A stretch of DNA of 12,874 bases from Archangiaceae bacterium (GCA_023248915.1 JAHFDQ010000115.1:1-12874), one strand, 5' to 3'. Positions 1 through 7,719 are shown, counted from the first letter of the stretch. The notes: a model not told the origin generated them from the sequence alone. Numbers and translations are program-made.

Positions 1-2
1 AC

Positions 3-455
3 GGCCTCGAGGCCCGCGAGACGGCCTGGCTGGGGTACGCGGCGCTGCGCTACCCGAAGTGGATTCTGGGCGACGCCGACCTCACCCCGCAGGGGTTGAT
101 CGCGCTGGCGGCGGACGCCCCCGTCGACCCGAAGGCGGCGCGAATTCCGGTGCCCGCCAGCATGGCGCTCCACGACGGCCGCCCCCTCTGGGCAGTGCTG
201 TCGGGCCGAGACCCCTACTCGGTCGAAGGCGAGTGCAACGCCGACGACGAGCTGCGGCTCGGCCTCTTCGCGGTGAGGGGCAAGCAGGCGGACCGGGTGC
301 TCGAGTGGCCGGCCGCCACGTGCGCGCTCGGCCGAGCCGTGTCGTTCTCGTTCAACGAGGACGGCGCCCTCACCCTCGGTTACTCGAACGGTTCGACCAC
401 CACCTTCGCGTGGAGCGGCGACCACTTCGAGCGCACCGAGCTCGGGCAGAGGTAG
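3..455 (+). CDS. 3' end of an unrecognised protein, 5' end outside the window
   Basis: The frame is open from the left edge of the window to a TAG at 453-455, giving about 150 residues. The first internal ATG (96) has coding-quality sequence in front of it, so the true start lies upstream of base 1. The fragment is acidic and rich in short beta-like segments, with two cysteines (in GECNADD and AATCALG) that could form a disulfide. I see no catalytic motif, membrane segment or family signature. It ends six bases before rimO, on the same strand, so the two are probably co-transcribed, but that alone does not indicate its job. Function unknown; the reality of the frame is fairly safe from its position and composition. 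Confidence 0.6.
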   Translation, partial: GLEARETAWLGYAALRYPKWILGDADLTPQGLIALAADAPVDPKAARIPVPASMALHDGRPLWAVLSGRDPYSVEGECNADDELRLGLFAVRGKQADRVLEWPAATCALGRAVSFSFNEDGALTLGYSNGSTTTFAWSGDHFERTELGQR

Positions 456-461
456 CGAAGG

Positions 462-1907
462 ATGACGCGGCGCGCGGCGGCCCGGAAGAGCCTGTACATG
501 ATGACCCTCGGCTGCCCGAAGAACCGGGTCGATTCCGAGGTGATGCTCGGCACCCTCGCCCGCCGCGGGTACGAGCTGGTGCACGAAGCCGCCGAAGCCG
601 AAGTCATCGTCGTGAACACCTGCGCCTTCATCGGGCCAGCCAAGCAAGAATCGGTCGACACCATTCTCGAGCTGGCCGAGAACAAGCGCACCGGGCGGTG
701 CCGCACGCTGGTGGTGACCGGCTGCCTGCCCCAGCGCTACGCGCCCGAGCTGTCGCTCCAGATGCCCGAGGTGGACCACTTTCTCGGCACCTCGGCCTAT
801 GCGCAAATCGCCGACCTGCTCGCCGCCGAGGCCGCGCCCCGGGAAGTGGTGCCCGACCCCGACTACGTGCACTCGGCCTCGACGCCGAAAATCAACTCGC
901 TGCCCGGGTACACCGCGTACCTGAAAGTCTCGGAAGGTTGCGACAACGCCTGCGCCTTCTGCATCATCCCCAAGCTGCGCGGCGCCCAGCGCTCGCGCCC
1001 CATCGACGACATCGTCGCCGAAGCCGCCACCCTGGCCGACCAGGGCGTCGCCGAGCTGAACCTGGTGGCCCAAGACCTGACCGCGTACGGCAACGACTTG
1101 CCGGGCCGGCCGCGGCTGCACCAACTGCTCCGTGCCCTCTGTCAGGTCGACGTGCGGTGGATTCGCCTGCACTACGCCTACCCGCGCGTCTTCCCGGACG
1201 AGCTCATCGAGGTGATGGCGACCGAGCCCCGAATCGCCAAGTACCTCGACATGCCGCTGCAGCACGCGTCGGACAAGCTGCTCTTGTCGATGCAGCGCGG
1301 CCGCGACTCGAAGTTCCTCAGGGCGCTCCTCGCGAAGCTGCGGGCCCGGGTACCGGGCCTCACCCTGCGCACCTCGCTCATCGTCGGGCTGCCGGGAGAG
1401 ACCGAAGACGACTTCGAACAGCTCGAGGACTTCGTCAAGGAGCAGCGCTTCGAACGCATGGGTTGCTTCCAGTACTCGGACGAGGAAGGCACCGCCGCCT
1501 TCGACCTGCCGGGCAAGGTGCCGAAGCGAACCATTGAGCGCCGCTGGCGCGAGGTGATGGCGGTGCAGAAGCGCATCAGCCGGGAACAGGCCGCGGCGCA
1601 GGTGGGCAAGCGCCTCACCGTGCTGGTCGAGGGCGCGAGCGTCGAAACCGAGCACCTGCTGGTGGGGCGCCACCAGGGCCAGGCGCCCGAAATCGACGGG
1701 CAGGTCTACGTGAACGACGGGCTCGCCTACCCGGGCGAGTTCGTCACGGTCGAGGTGACCGACGCGCACGACTACGACCTGGTCGGCCGCGTGGCCGAAC
1801 GCGTCGCCCCTGCGAGCCGGGCCCTCAAGGCCCGCGCGAAGCCGCCGACGTCCGTCCGCGGGGGCGAAAAGTCGGTGTCGCTCCCGGCCTGGCTCGCGCC
1901 CCGCTGA
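462..1907 (+). CDS. rimO: Ribosomal protein S12 (aspartate-89) methylthiotransferase RimO
   Basis: RimO is a cytoplasmic radical-SAM enzyme that adds a methylthio group to a conserved aspartate of ribosomal protein S12. The 481-residue product has the three domains of the MiaB/RimO family. The N-terminal UPF0004 domain carries Cys18 (in TLGCPKN), Cys54 (NTCAF) and Cys88 (TGCLP), which in this family bind the auxiliary 4Fe-4S cluster. The radical-SAM domain has the CxxxCxxC motif at Cys160, Cys164 and Cys167. A TRAM domain occupies roughly residues 374-445. The LGCPKN and YLDMPLQHAS motifs and the EGCDNACAFC sequence fit RimO better than MiaB. The ATG at 462 is preceded by AGAGG at 448-452, with 9 bases between. 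The protein is about 40 residues longer than E. coli RimO, mainly through a basic C-terminal tail after the TRAM domain. Confidence 0.95.
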   Translation: MTRRAAARKSLYMMTLGCPKNRVDSEVMLGTLARRGYELVHEAAEAEVIVVNTCAFIGPAKQESVDTILELAENKRTGRCRTLVVTGCLPQRYAPELSLQMPEVDHFLGTSAYAQIADLLAAEAAPREVVPDPDYVHSASTPKINSLPGYTAYLKVSEGCDNACAFCIIPKLRGAQRSRPIDDIVAEAATLADQGVAELNLVAQDLTAYGNDLPGRPRLHQLLRALCQVDVRWIRLHYAYPRVFPDELIEVMATEPRIAKYLDMPLQHASDKLLLSMQRGRDSKFLRALLAKLRARVPGLTLRTSLIVGLPGETEDDFEQLEDFVKEQRFERMGCFQYSDEEGTAAFDLPGKVPKRTIERRWREVMAVQKRISREQAAAQVGKRLTVLVEGASVETEHLLVGRHQGQAPEIDGQVYVNDGLAYPGEFVTVEVTDAHDYDLVGRVAERVAPASRALKARAKPPTSVRGGEKSVSLPAWLAPR

Positions 1908-2038
1908 GCCGCGCCTTCGCGCCGGCATCGCCCGCTTCGTGCTGCCACCCCGCCGCCGGCTCACTCCTTCCCTCGAGCTGCGCGCGAAAGCGCCCGGCGC
2001 CGCCACGCGCAGCGGGCAACCCCTGAACGGCGTGGGCG

Positions 2039-3373
2039 CTAGGGCACTGCCAGCGGCGCGGAGAAGGCGCTGGTGCGCGCCGACGCGTCCGTCAGCGTGG
2101 CGGTGACGTTCCGGCCACCCGGCACCGAAACCACCAGGTCGAAGGCGCCCGCCGCGGTGCACGTCGCGGTGCCGAGAAAACTCGTTCCCTGGTCTCCTGA
2201 ATCGGAGAACACCTCGACCTCGCCGGCCACCGGGCAGGTGCCCTGCACCCGGGACGCGTCGGCGAGGGTGAGCGCGGGCGCATCGACCGGCGCCGCACCC
2301 AGGAAGACGATGCCGGCCCCGTTGCGGGAGATGGAATTCCGGGTGATGCGCACCTGCGCTCCGTCGCCCACCCGCAGCGCCGACTGCGTCCCCTGGATGA
2401 CGTTGCCGGGCCCCACGTCGAAGCTGCCCATCGCCAGGGTGAATCCGCTGGCCAGCCTCTCCACCGGGGCGCCCAGCCGGTCCACCCCAATGAGGTTGTT
2501 GGTGAGGGTGGCGACCGTCGCGACCGACGTCGAGCGCACCGGTTCGGCGGTCGTCTCTCCGAAGAGATTGCCGTCCAGCGTTGCCTCGCCCTGCAGCTCG
2601 ACGCCGACGATGAGCCCCAGGTCGGCGAAGGTGACGGGGTCCACCCCCATCTCGTTGCCGATGATTCGCACGCCTGTGGCGCCGTTCAGCACCCGGATGC
2701 CGATGGGGTCCGTGAAGACGTTTCCGGGGCCGATGACCGCGCCCCCGTACGCCTCCACCGCCGACGGGCGCAGCGTGTTGTAGGCGCGCTCGCCGTCGTT
2801 GCCCAGCCGGCAGCCGGCCACCTGGGCGTCCGACACCTGGAGCGCCATCGGCAGGTGCTTCAGCGTCAGCCCCACCTGGACAGAGCCCCTCGTCAGCCAC
2901 CAGAAGCACCCCGCCCGGCAAGCAACACCTTCCGGCGTCCAGTCCAGGACGACACCGCTGCCCCGGCCGTCCAGACACACGGGGCCCACGTCGGGAGGAA
3001 GCTCGTCGGTCCCCGCCAGGAGGATGGTGACGGGCGAGTCCGGGGGAAAGACGGTGGAGTCGAAGGTGATGGTGTCCGGGCCGAGGCGGTTGGCCGCAAT
3101 CCACATCGCCTGGGGAAACGACAGCTCGGGGCCGGCCAGCGCCGGGTCGTCGAGGGTGCGCCCTCCGGTGAGCGCGGTAGACGCGGTGTTCACCACCAGC
3201 ACGGGCGCCGCCGGGCAGTCGGGCAACGACAGCTTCGCCACGTAGCTGCTCCAGGCCGGCCAGGCCACTCCGGCGTCGGCGGCACCCGAATCGGCCTCTC
3301 CGGGGAACAACTCCACCTGGCGGGCGCACCCGGACGAAAGCTGGAGCGCGAGCAAGGGCAGCGCCCACTTCAC
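2039..3373 (-). CDS. Predicted lipoprotein with right-handed beta-helix and C-terminal Ig-like domain
   Basis: The 444-residue product begins with a short signal peptide ending in the lipobox LSSGC, so Cys16 should be lipidated and anchor it to the envelope. Alanine at +2 argues for the outer membrane under the E. coli rule, which may not hold here. From about residue 165 to 355 there are short repeats of the type 'GNVF', 'GNEMG', 'GNLFGE', 'NNLIGV', 'GNVIQG' and 'RNSISRNGAG', typical of pectate-lyase-like right-handed beta-helices. Residues about 385-440 form a small beta domain of the kind that often closes such proteins (EVEVFSDSG to TDASARTSAFS). No polysaccharide-lyase catalytic residues can be assigned, so a binding or structural role is as likely as an enzymatic one. 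The start is GTG at 3373-3371, overlapping the TGA of the FecR gene, so the two are translationally coupled. Last gene of the five-gene minus-strand cluster. Confidence 0.8.
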   Translation of the reverse strand: MKWALPLLALQLSSGCARQVELFPGEADSGAADAGVAWPAWSSYVAKLSLPDCPAAPVLVVNTASTALTGGRTLDDPALAGPELSFPQAMWIAANRLGPDTITFDSTVFPPDSPVTILLAGTDELPPDVGPVCLDGRGSGVVLDWTPEGVACRAGCFWWLTRGSVQVGLTLKHLPMALQVSDAQVAGCRLGNDGERAYNTLRPSAVEAYGGAVIGPGNVFTDPIGIRVLNGATGVRIIGNEMGVDPVTFADLGLIVGVELQGEATLDGNLFGETTAEPVRSTSVATVATLTNNLIGVDRLGAPVERLASGFTLAMGSFDVGPGNVIQGTQSALRVGDGAQVRITRNSISRNGAGIVFLGAAPVDAPALTLADASRVQGTCPVAGEVEVFSDSGDQGTSFLGTATCTAAGAFDLVVSVPGGRNVTATLTDASARTSAFSAPLAVP

Positions 3374-4653
3374 CGCCCGGGCCCCCCCAGTGCCTTCTGC
3401 AAGCGCCTCACGTCCTCAGAGAAGCTGCCGCGCGGGTAGGTGGACTGGTACTGCCGCAGAAGCTGCAACCCCCGCGCGCGCCCGGCGTGGTCCACCGCCA
3501 GCGAGGCCGCGGCGAAGAGCGCCTCCTCGGCCTGCGGCGTGCCGGGGAACTTGCGCGTCACCGCCAGGTACGCGTCGATGGCCGCGCCGTGGCGCCCCTC
3601 GGCCAGCGTCGCCTCGGCTTCGACGACGGCCAGCTCTGCCAGGTCGGCCCCCGGGCCGGCGCCCCGGGCCCGGGCGATGAGGGCCCGCGCTTCCTTCAGC
3701 TGGCCCGCTTGGATTCGATTGCGGATGTACTCGATGCCGGCCGCGTCGGCGGGCGGCGGGCGGTGGCGCGGAGCCACTGGCCGGGACGCCGTCTTCTCCG
3801 GCGCCGCCTGTTCCTCGACCTGGCCCGGGGCCGAGCTGCCGGGGCTTGCCGCGACCTCGGGCGGCACCCGCAACCTCTCGCCCGCCATCAGCCTACGGAC
3901 GGTCCCGTCCGCGGCCGACCGCACCTCGACGATGCCGTGCTCGACCGACACCTCGGTGACCGGCCCGGCCCCGGTGAGGGCGCGAGAAACCATGAAGCGG
4001 GTGCCCACCACCGTCACCCGCGCCTCTGCCGTCTCCACCACGAAGGGGCTGTCCTTGGGCCGGGGCCGGACGGAGAACGTCAGCCGGCCCGACTCCAGTC
4101 CGAAGCTGGAACCCACCGCCACGCTGGCGCTGAAGCGACTGCCTTCGACGGCCTCGACCTCGCTGCCGTCCGCCAGCTTCAGCTTCGCCTCGGCGCCAGC
4201 CGGCACCTCCAGCAGCCCCTCGCGCGTGAGGGTGGCGCCGGACTCGAACGAAGCGCCGCCCTCGCCCAAGTGCCCCGACTCGAGCACCGCCCAGCCCGGC
4301 GAGGAAGTGGGGTCCGGGACGCGGAGGGCGATGAATGCCACCAGCGCAGCCGCCGCGGTCGCCAGAGCCCCGCCCGCGAAGGCAGTCCAGCCCCGGAAGC
4401 GAGGGGCCGTCCGGGCGGGCTGGGAACGCGCGGCCCGGAGTGCCGCGGCAATCTGCCGCCTCCTGCCGTCCTCCGACTGGGCGGGCGGCTCGGCCCCGCA
4501 AAGCGCGTCGGCCGCCTTCCGGTAGCCGGCCAGCGCCTGCCGGCACGACTCGCAAGAGGCCAGGTGCTCGTCCAGCCCCGGGCGCGGGCTGCCGTCGCCG
4601 AAGACCAGGTCGGCCAACGCCTGCGCCGGCACCTGGCAGGTCCGCGGGCTCAT
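3370..4653 (-). CDS. Zinc-finger anti-sigma/FecR-domain membrane protein with TPR-like C-terminus
   Basis: The 427-residue protein is composite. Residues 1-60 contain a ZAS-type zinc-binding motif, His30-x3-Cys34-x2-Cys37, which in anti-sigma factors grips the cognate ECF sigma factor. One hydrophobic segment at about 90-110 should cross the inner membrane, leaving the N-terminus in the cytoplasm. Residues about 120-260 form a periplasmic FecR domain with the hallmark segment SPFVVETAEARVTVVGTRF (202-220). After a Pro/Ala-rich linker (about 268-300), residues about 305-420 look like tetratricopeptide helices (for example a pair around AEEALFAAASLAVDHAG and a terminal FSEDVRRLQKAL). The ATG at 4653-4651 overlaps the sigma-factor TGA by four bases, and its own TGA overlaps the next GTG. 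Inference: it sequesters the sigma factor and senses the periplasm. FecR in the iron-citrate system instead acts as activator, so the sign of regulation cannot be read from the sequence. Confidence 0.85.
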   Translation of the reverse strand: MSPRTCQVPAQALADLVFGDGSPRPGLDEHLASCESCRQALAGYRKAADALCGAEPPAQSEDGRRRQIAAALRAARSQPARTAPRFRGWTAFAGGALATAAAALVAFIALRVPDPTSSPGWAVLESGHLGEGGASFESGATLTREGLLEVPAGAEAKLKLADGSEVEAVEGSRFSASVAVGSSFGLESGRLTFSVRPRPKDSPFVVETAEARVTVVGTRFMVSRALTGAGPVTEVSVEHGIVEVRSAADGTVRRLMAGERLRVPPEVAASPGSSAPGQVEEQAAPEKTASRPVAPRHRPPPADAAGIEYIRNRIQAGQLKEARALIARARGAGPGADLAELAVVEAEATLAEGRHGAAIDAYLAVTRKFPGTPQAEEALFAAASLAVDHAGRARGLQLLRQYQSTYPRGSFSEDVRRLQKALGGPGR

Positions 4654-5261
4654 GCGCCCTCCGCCTGGGGGGCCGTGGCGGCCAGAGCGCGGGTGAAGGC
4701 CTTGCGCGCGTAGTACAGGCGCAGCCGCGTGGTGGAAGTGGCGCTGCCGGTCATCTGGGCAATCTCTTCCACCGAGTGGCCCAGCGTCTTCAGCACGAAG
4801 GCGGTCCGGTGGTTGACCGAGAGCCGGTCCAGCGCCGACCGGCAGCGGCGCAGCTCTTCGCGCGCCTCGGCCTCGCCCTGGAGGTCGCTTGACGCCGGGC
4901 GATTCTGCAGCGCGCGTTCGGCCGGCTCTCCGTCCAATTCGACCGAACGGGTGCGGCGCTGGCGCAGGTAGTCCCGCGAAACGTTCACGCAGATTCCGCC
5001 CACCCAGGTGGAGAGTGCGGACTCGCGGCGCCAGCGGGGCAGCCCGGTGACGATGCGCATGAGGACCGTCTGCTGGAGGTCCTCCAGGTCGTCCACCCGC
5101 CCAATCAGCTTGTAGAGCATCCGTCGCACGAAAGTACTCGTCCCTTCCAGCACTGCTTCCTGCGCCGCCCGGTCCCCGGCCGCCGCCTTCTCCACGACTT
5201 CCGCCGGCACCTGCTCCGGGGCAAGGACCACCTGGCCGGGTAAGTCGCGTGTGGAGCTCAT
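4650..5261 (-). CDS. ECF-type RNA polymerase sigma factor (sigma-70 family)
   Basis: The 203-residue product has only the sigma2 and sigma4 regions, as in extracytoplasmic-function sigma factors. Sigma2 spans about 26-103: the acidic core-binding stretch DDLEDLQQTVLMRI (57-70) is followed by the -10 recognition segment with ALSTWVGGICVNVSRDYLR (82-100). Sigma4 spans about 135-190, with the helix-turn-helix around HSVEEIAQMTGSATSTTRLR (162-181). The ATG at 5261-5259 has no good Shine-Dalgarno sequence. It lies four bases after the stop of the upstream gene, suggesting translation by re-initiation. Its partner is the zinc-finger FecR protein, which overlaps it by four bases. Likely targets include its own cluster, but I could not find a convincing ECF promoter upstream of 7719. 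The exact ECF group cannot be assigned by eye. Confidence 0.93.
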   Translation of the reverse strand: MSSTRDLPGQVVLAPEQVPAEVVEKAAAGDRAAQEAVLEGTSTFVRRMLYKLIGRVDDLEDLQQTVLMRIVTGLPRWRRESALSTWVGGICVNVSRDYLRQRRTRSVELDGEPAERALQNRPASSDLQGEAEAREELRRCRSALDRLSVNHRTAFVLKTLGHSVEEIAQMTGSATSTTRLRLYYARKAFTRALAATAPQAEGA

Positions 5262-5265
5262 ATGA

Positions 5266-6351
5266 CTAAAAGAGGGCTTGCAGGCGCAGCTCGGCGCCGG
5301 GCTGAACCCGGCCGGAGGAATAGACCACGGTGTCGCGGACCAGAATCTTCAGGCTTGTCGGGTAGATGTCCAGCGTGGGTGCAAGTCTCACCTCCACCCG
5401 TTCGCCCAGGGGCAGCGCGGCCCACAACGCCACCGCCGCCACGGGGAGGAGTTGCTCCTCGGTCCGGAGCTCGTCCTCTTCCAGCCAGCGGGCGTCCGTC
5501 TTCAGGGCCAGGAGCCCGGCCTGGACGCTGGCCCCCAGCGAGGTTCCCGCCCACCCTCGCGCCAGCCGGACCCGCAGCGACGCGGCTACGCGCGTCACCG
5601 ACGTCTCGCCCGAACCCACCGCGGTGAGCCGCACCTCGGGCAGCGTCCGTTGCACGTCCACGCCCGCGGCCCAGCGGCCCTTTTCCAGGTGCAGGGCACC
5701 GCCGAACGAGCCCACCGCGAAGAAGGTCCCGGGCGGCACCCGGGCGCCCGCGGCCAATTCCAGCGTGACGCGGGCGCGCTCTGCGGGCTCGGGCGCGGGC
5801 GCCTCCAGCGCGGGGGCCTCGCTGGCGCGGGGCGCGGGCGGCACCGGCTCGGCGGCCGACCGGAGGGCGCTGCGCAGCTTCAACCCCACCAGGCGGTAGA
5901 ACGCCGCGCTGGGCGCCCTCGGGTACTCGACCGCGAACGAGGCGGTCCGCACTCCCAGGCTGGCCGGTTCAGCGATGTGCACCGACAAGAGGGGGCTGAA
6001 CTCCAGGCCCGACCAGCGGAACCACACCGCGAAGCGAGCTCCGCGTTGCTCGGCGACCTCGGTGGCCTGGGCAAACTGTCCGGCGCCGTCCTCGGGTTGG
6101 GCGGCCACCTCGGCCACCGGGTGCGGGACGTCGCCCAGGTAGACGTCCACCGCGCGCAGGAGCGCGGGCAGGTCAACCCCCCGCGGCGGCTGCCGGGGCA
6201 CCACCACCACCACCGTGCCCTCGAACGGCCGGTCCAGGCTGCCGGGACGGGCTGCCGCGGGCGCGCCCAGCAGAACGACGGCGGCGAGCGCCAGCGAGTT
6301 GCCGGCGCCCGCCGCCCACCGCTGGAGGTGACTCGCCACCGCCTTCGACAC
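5266..6351 (-). CDS. Secreted protein with Pro/Ala linker and beta-barrel-like C-terminal half
   Basis: No family is recognised. The 361-residue product has a basic N-terminus and a hydrophobic stretch (about 18-34) ending in GAPAAA-RP, a plausible signal peptidase I site. Residues about 44-165 form an alpha/beta domain (TVVVVVPRQ, RFAVWFRWSG). A Pro/Ala/Glu-rich linker runs from about 169 to 190. Residues 193-361 alternate short beta strands with turns (GGALHLEKGRWAAGVDVQ, SLGASVQAGLLALKTDARW) and the chain ends in LRLQALF. A terminal Phe and amphipathic strands are typical of outer-membrane barrels, so a small barrel is possible. The annotated start is GTG at 6351-6349; a TAG sits in frame at 6363-6361, so the start can move by only a few codons upstream, and the Shine-Dalgarno sequence is poor. 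It stops four bases before the sigma factor. Inference: an envelope partner or sensor for the sigma/FecR pair. Confidence 0.7.
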   Translation of the reverse strand: MSKAVASHLQRWAAGAGNSLALAAVVLLGAPAAARPGSLDRPFEGTVVVVVPRQPPRGVDLPALLRAVDVYLGDVPHPVAEVAAQPEDGAGQFAQATEVAEQRGARFAVWFRWSGLEFSPLLSVHIAEPASLGVRTASFAVEYPRAPSAAFYRLVGLKLRSALRSAAEPVPPAPRASEAPALEAPAPEPAERARVTLELAAGARVPPGTFFAVGSFGGALHLEKGRWAAGVDVQRTLPEVRLTAVGSGETSVTRVAASLRVRLARGWAGTSLGASVQAGLLALKTDARWLEEDELRTEEQLLPVAAVALWAALPLGERVEVRLAPTLDIYPTSLKILVRDTVVYSSGRVQPGAELRLQALF

Positions 6352-6372
6352 CCGGCCACTCTAGCCGAAGGA

Positions 6373-6390
6373 CGGGCCTGGTCAGGCCCG
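6373..6390 (-). other. GC-rich hairpin over the TSP3-gene stop codon
   Basis: A perfect 7-base stem (CGGGCCT pairing with AGGCCCG, 6373-6379 with 6384-6390) encloses a 4-base loop. It covers the TGA of the thrombospondin-repeat gene and lies within the 30-base gap before the next gene on the minus strand. No T-run follows, so it is not a classical intrinsic terminator. It could lower read-through or stabilise the upstream mRNA, making the first gene more abundant than the regulators. Chance occurrence in such G+C-rich DNA is a serious alternative. Confidence 0.3.
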
Positions 6391-7719
6391 CCGACGGCGA
6401 GCCAGCCCCAGCACCACGAGGGCCAGCCCCGCCGCCGACGCGCCGCCCGGCACCGCGGCGCAGCTTCCAGCCGCGCCCTCGCCCACCTGCAGCTTCAGGC
6501 CCGAAGTCGAGTCGCGCGCTTCGGGGTAGGCCCGGTCCGGAAACACCAGGTGGCCGGTCACCTGCAGCTCGTAGTCGCCGTCCACGTCCGCGGTGAAGGA
6601 CGGCACGTTGCCGTCGACGTAGGCGTACTCCCAGTGGCGGCTCAGGGTGACCGCGCCGAGCGGCCTCTCCACCGGAGCCTCGGAGCCGCTCGGGCGGCGC
6701 GCCACCGTCCACTTGTATTCGATGGCCGCGCCGTTCCGGTTGGCGAACAGCGGCAGCCGCACCTTGTCGCCGCGCTTGAGCGTCATGGAACCGCCGCCGT
6801 GCACCTTGAACGGGCCCTTGGGGTCCAGGCAGTCCGTCTTGTTGTCCGGGTCAACCACCACGCAGTAGAAGCTGTCGCACGCGTCGCCCGCCCCGTCGCC
6901 GTCGTCGTCGCGCTGGTCGCGGTTGGCGACCGCCGGGCAGTTGTCGGTCGCGTTCGGAATGCCGTCGTCGTCGACGTCGACGTCGCAGGCGTCGCCGATG
7001 CCGTCGGCGTCGGTGTCCTTCTGGCCGGGGTTGGGGACGCCGGGGCAGTTGTCGTAGCTGTCGCCCACGTGGTCGCCGTCCGTGTCCACGTTGCACAGGG
7101 CGAGGTTGATTCCGGCCAGGGTCTGGCTGGGGTTGGCCACCAGCGGGCAGTCGTCTTGGCCGTCCAGCACGCCGTCGTCGTCGTCGTCGGAGTCGCACAC
7201 GTCGCCGACGCCGTCGCCGTCGTTGTCCTTCTGGTTGGCGTTGGGCACGCCAGGGCAGTCGTCGGAAAAGTCCGCCGCCCCGTCGCCGTCCCGGTCGAGG
7301 TCACAGGCGTCGCCCAGGCCGTCGCCGTCGGTGTCCAACTGGGAGAAGTTGGGGACGCCGGCGCAGTCGTCGCAGGCGTCGCCGATGCCGTCACCGTCGC
7401 CGTCCAGTTGGTCGCGGTTGGACGCGAACGGGCAGTTGTCCCTGTCGTCCGCCTTGCCGTCGCCGTCGGCGTCGTCGGTGTAGGCCAGCGTCTTGCCGTC
7501 GTCGGTGTAGGCCACCCAAACCGAGCAGCCGCAGCCGCCGGTGCAATTGCCGTCGGTGCACTGCCCGCCCCCGCCGCCTCCCTCTTCCTTGGGAGAGCCG
7601 CAGTCTCGGCCCAGGCACTCGGGGTTGGTGCCGTTGCCCATTTGCGCCAGGGCGGGGACGGCGTACAGCGAGGCGGCGGCGAGGAGAACTTTCAGGAGCG
7701 GGCGGCGGGTGAAAGACAT
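6382..7719 (-). CDS. Thrombospondin type 3 repeat surface protein with MYXO-CTERM tail
   Basis: The 445-residue product should be exported and held at the cell surface. Residues 1-26 are a signal peptide ending PALAQ. Residues 33-65 are a Cys/Gly-rich stretch with six cysteines and six Gly in a row. Residues about 83-283 hold calcium-binding thrombospondin type 3 repeats (DTDGDGLGDACD and variants, alternating with DNCPxVPNxxQ-type linkers). Residues about 305-412 resemble a PKD/Ig-like domain (YKWTVARRPSGS, PSFTADVDGDYELQV). The C-terminus has Cys420, a hydrophobic stretch and the terminal RRRRA, matching a MYXO-CTERM sorting signal, which myxosortases are known to process. A longer reading to 7848 exists, but the ATG at 7719 is preferred: a signal peptide starts right there and AAGGAG lies nine bases upstream. 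First gene of the minus-strand cluster; 30 bases separate it from the next gene. Confidence 0.9.
   Translation of the reverse strand: MSFTRRPLLKVLLAAASLYAVPALAQMGNGTNPECLGRDCGSPKEEGGGGGGQCTDGNCTGGCGCSVWVAYTDDGKTLAYTDDADGDGKADDRDNCPFASNRDQLDGDGDGIGDACDDCAGVPNFSQLDTDGDGLGDACDLDRDGDGAADFSDDCPGVPNANQKDNDGDGVGDVCDSDDDDDGVLDGQDDCPLVANPSQTLAGINLALCNVDTDGDHVGDSYDNCPGVPNPGQKDTDADGIGDACDVDVDDDGIPNATDNCPAVANRDQRDDDGDGAGDACDSFYCVVVDPDNKTDCLDPKGPFKVHGGGSMTLKRGDKVRLPLFANRNGAAIEYKWTVARRPSGSEAPVERPLGAVTLSRHWEYAYVDGNVPSFTADVDGDYELQVTGHLVFPDRAYPEARDSTSGLKLQVGEGAAGSCAAVPGGASAAGLALVVLGLARRRRA
6871..7473 (-). repeat. Thrombospondin type 3 Asp-rich coding repeats
   Basis: The DNA repeats units encoding DGDGxGDACD-like motifs, seen on the plus strand as recurring GTCGCCGTCG and CAGGCGTCGCC strings. 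About seven calcium-loop units can be counted between residues 83 and 283. The array is not uniform: one unit near residues 197-220 carries an extra stretch of about eleven residues with an additional Cys (Cys209), and another has five Asp in a row (178-182). In this family the Asp side chains bind Ca2+ and rigidify an extracellular stalk. Confidence 0.85.

Noticed and set aside
59..1537. A 492-codon plus-strand frame overlapping rimO
   Set aside because: The product is Arg/Pro/Gly-rich, as expected of an off-frame reading of G+C-rich DNA, and rimO in the other frame is certain.
1908..2038. A terminator between the convergent rimO and lipoprotein genes
   Set aside because: Only 4-bp stems (for example GCGC-GAAA-GCGC at 1982-1993) and no T-run were found, which is no more than expected by chance at this base composition.
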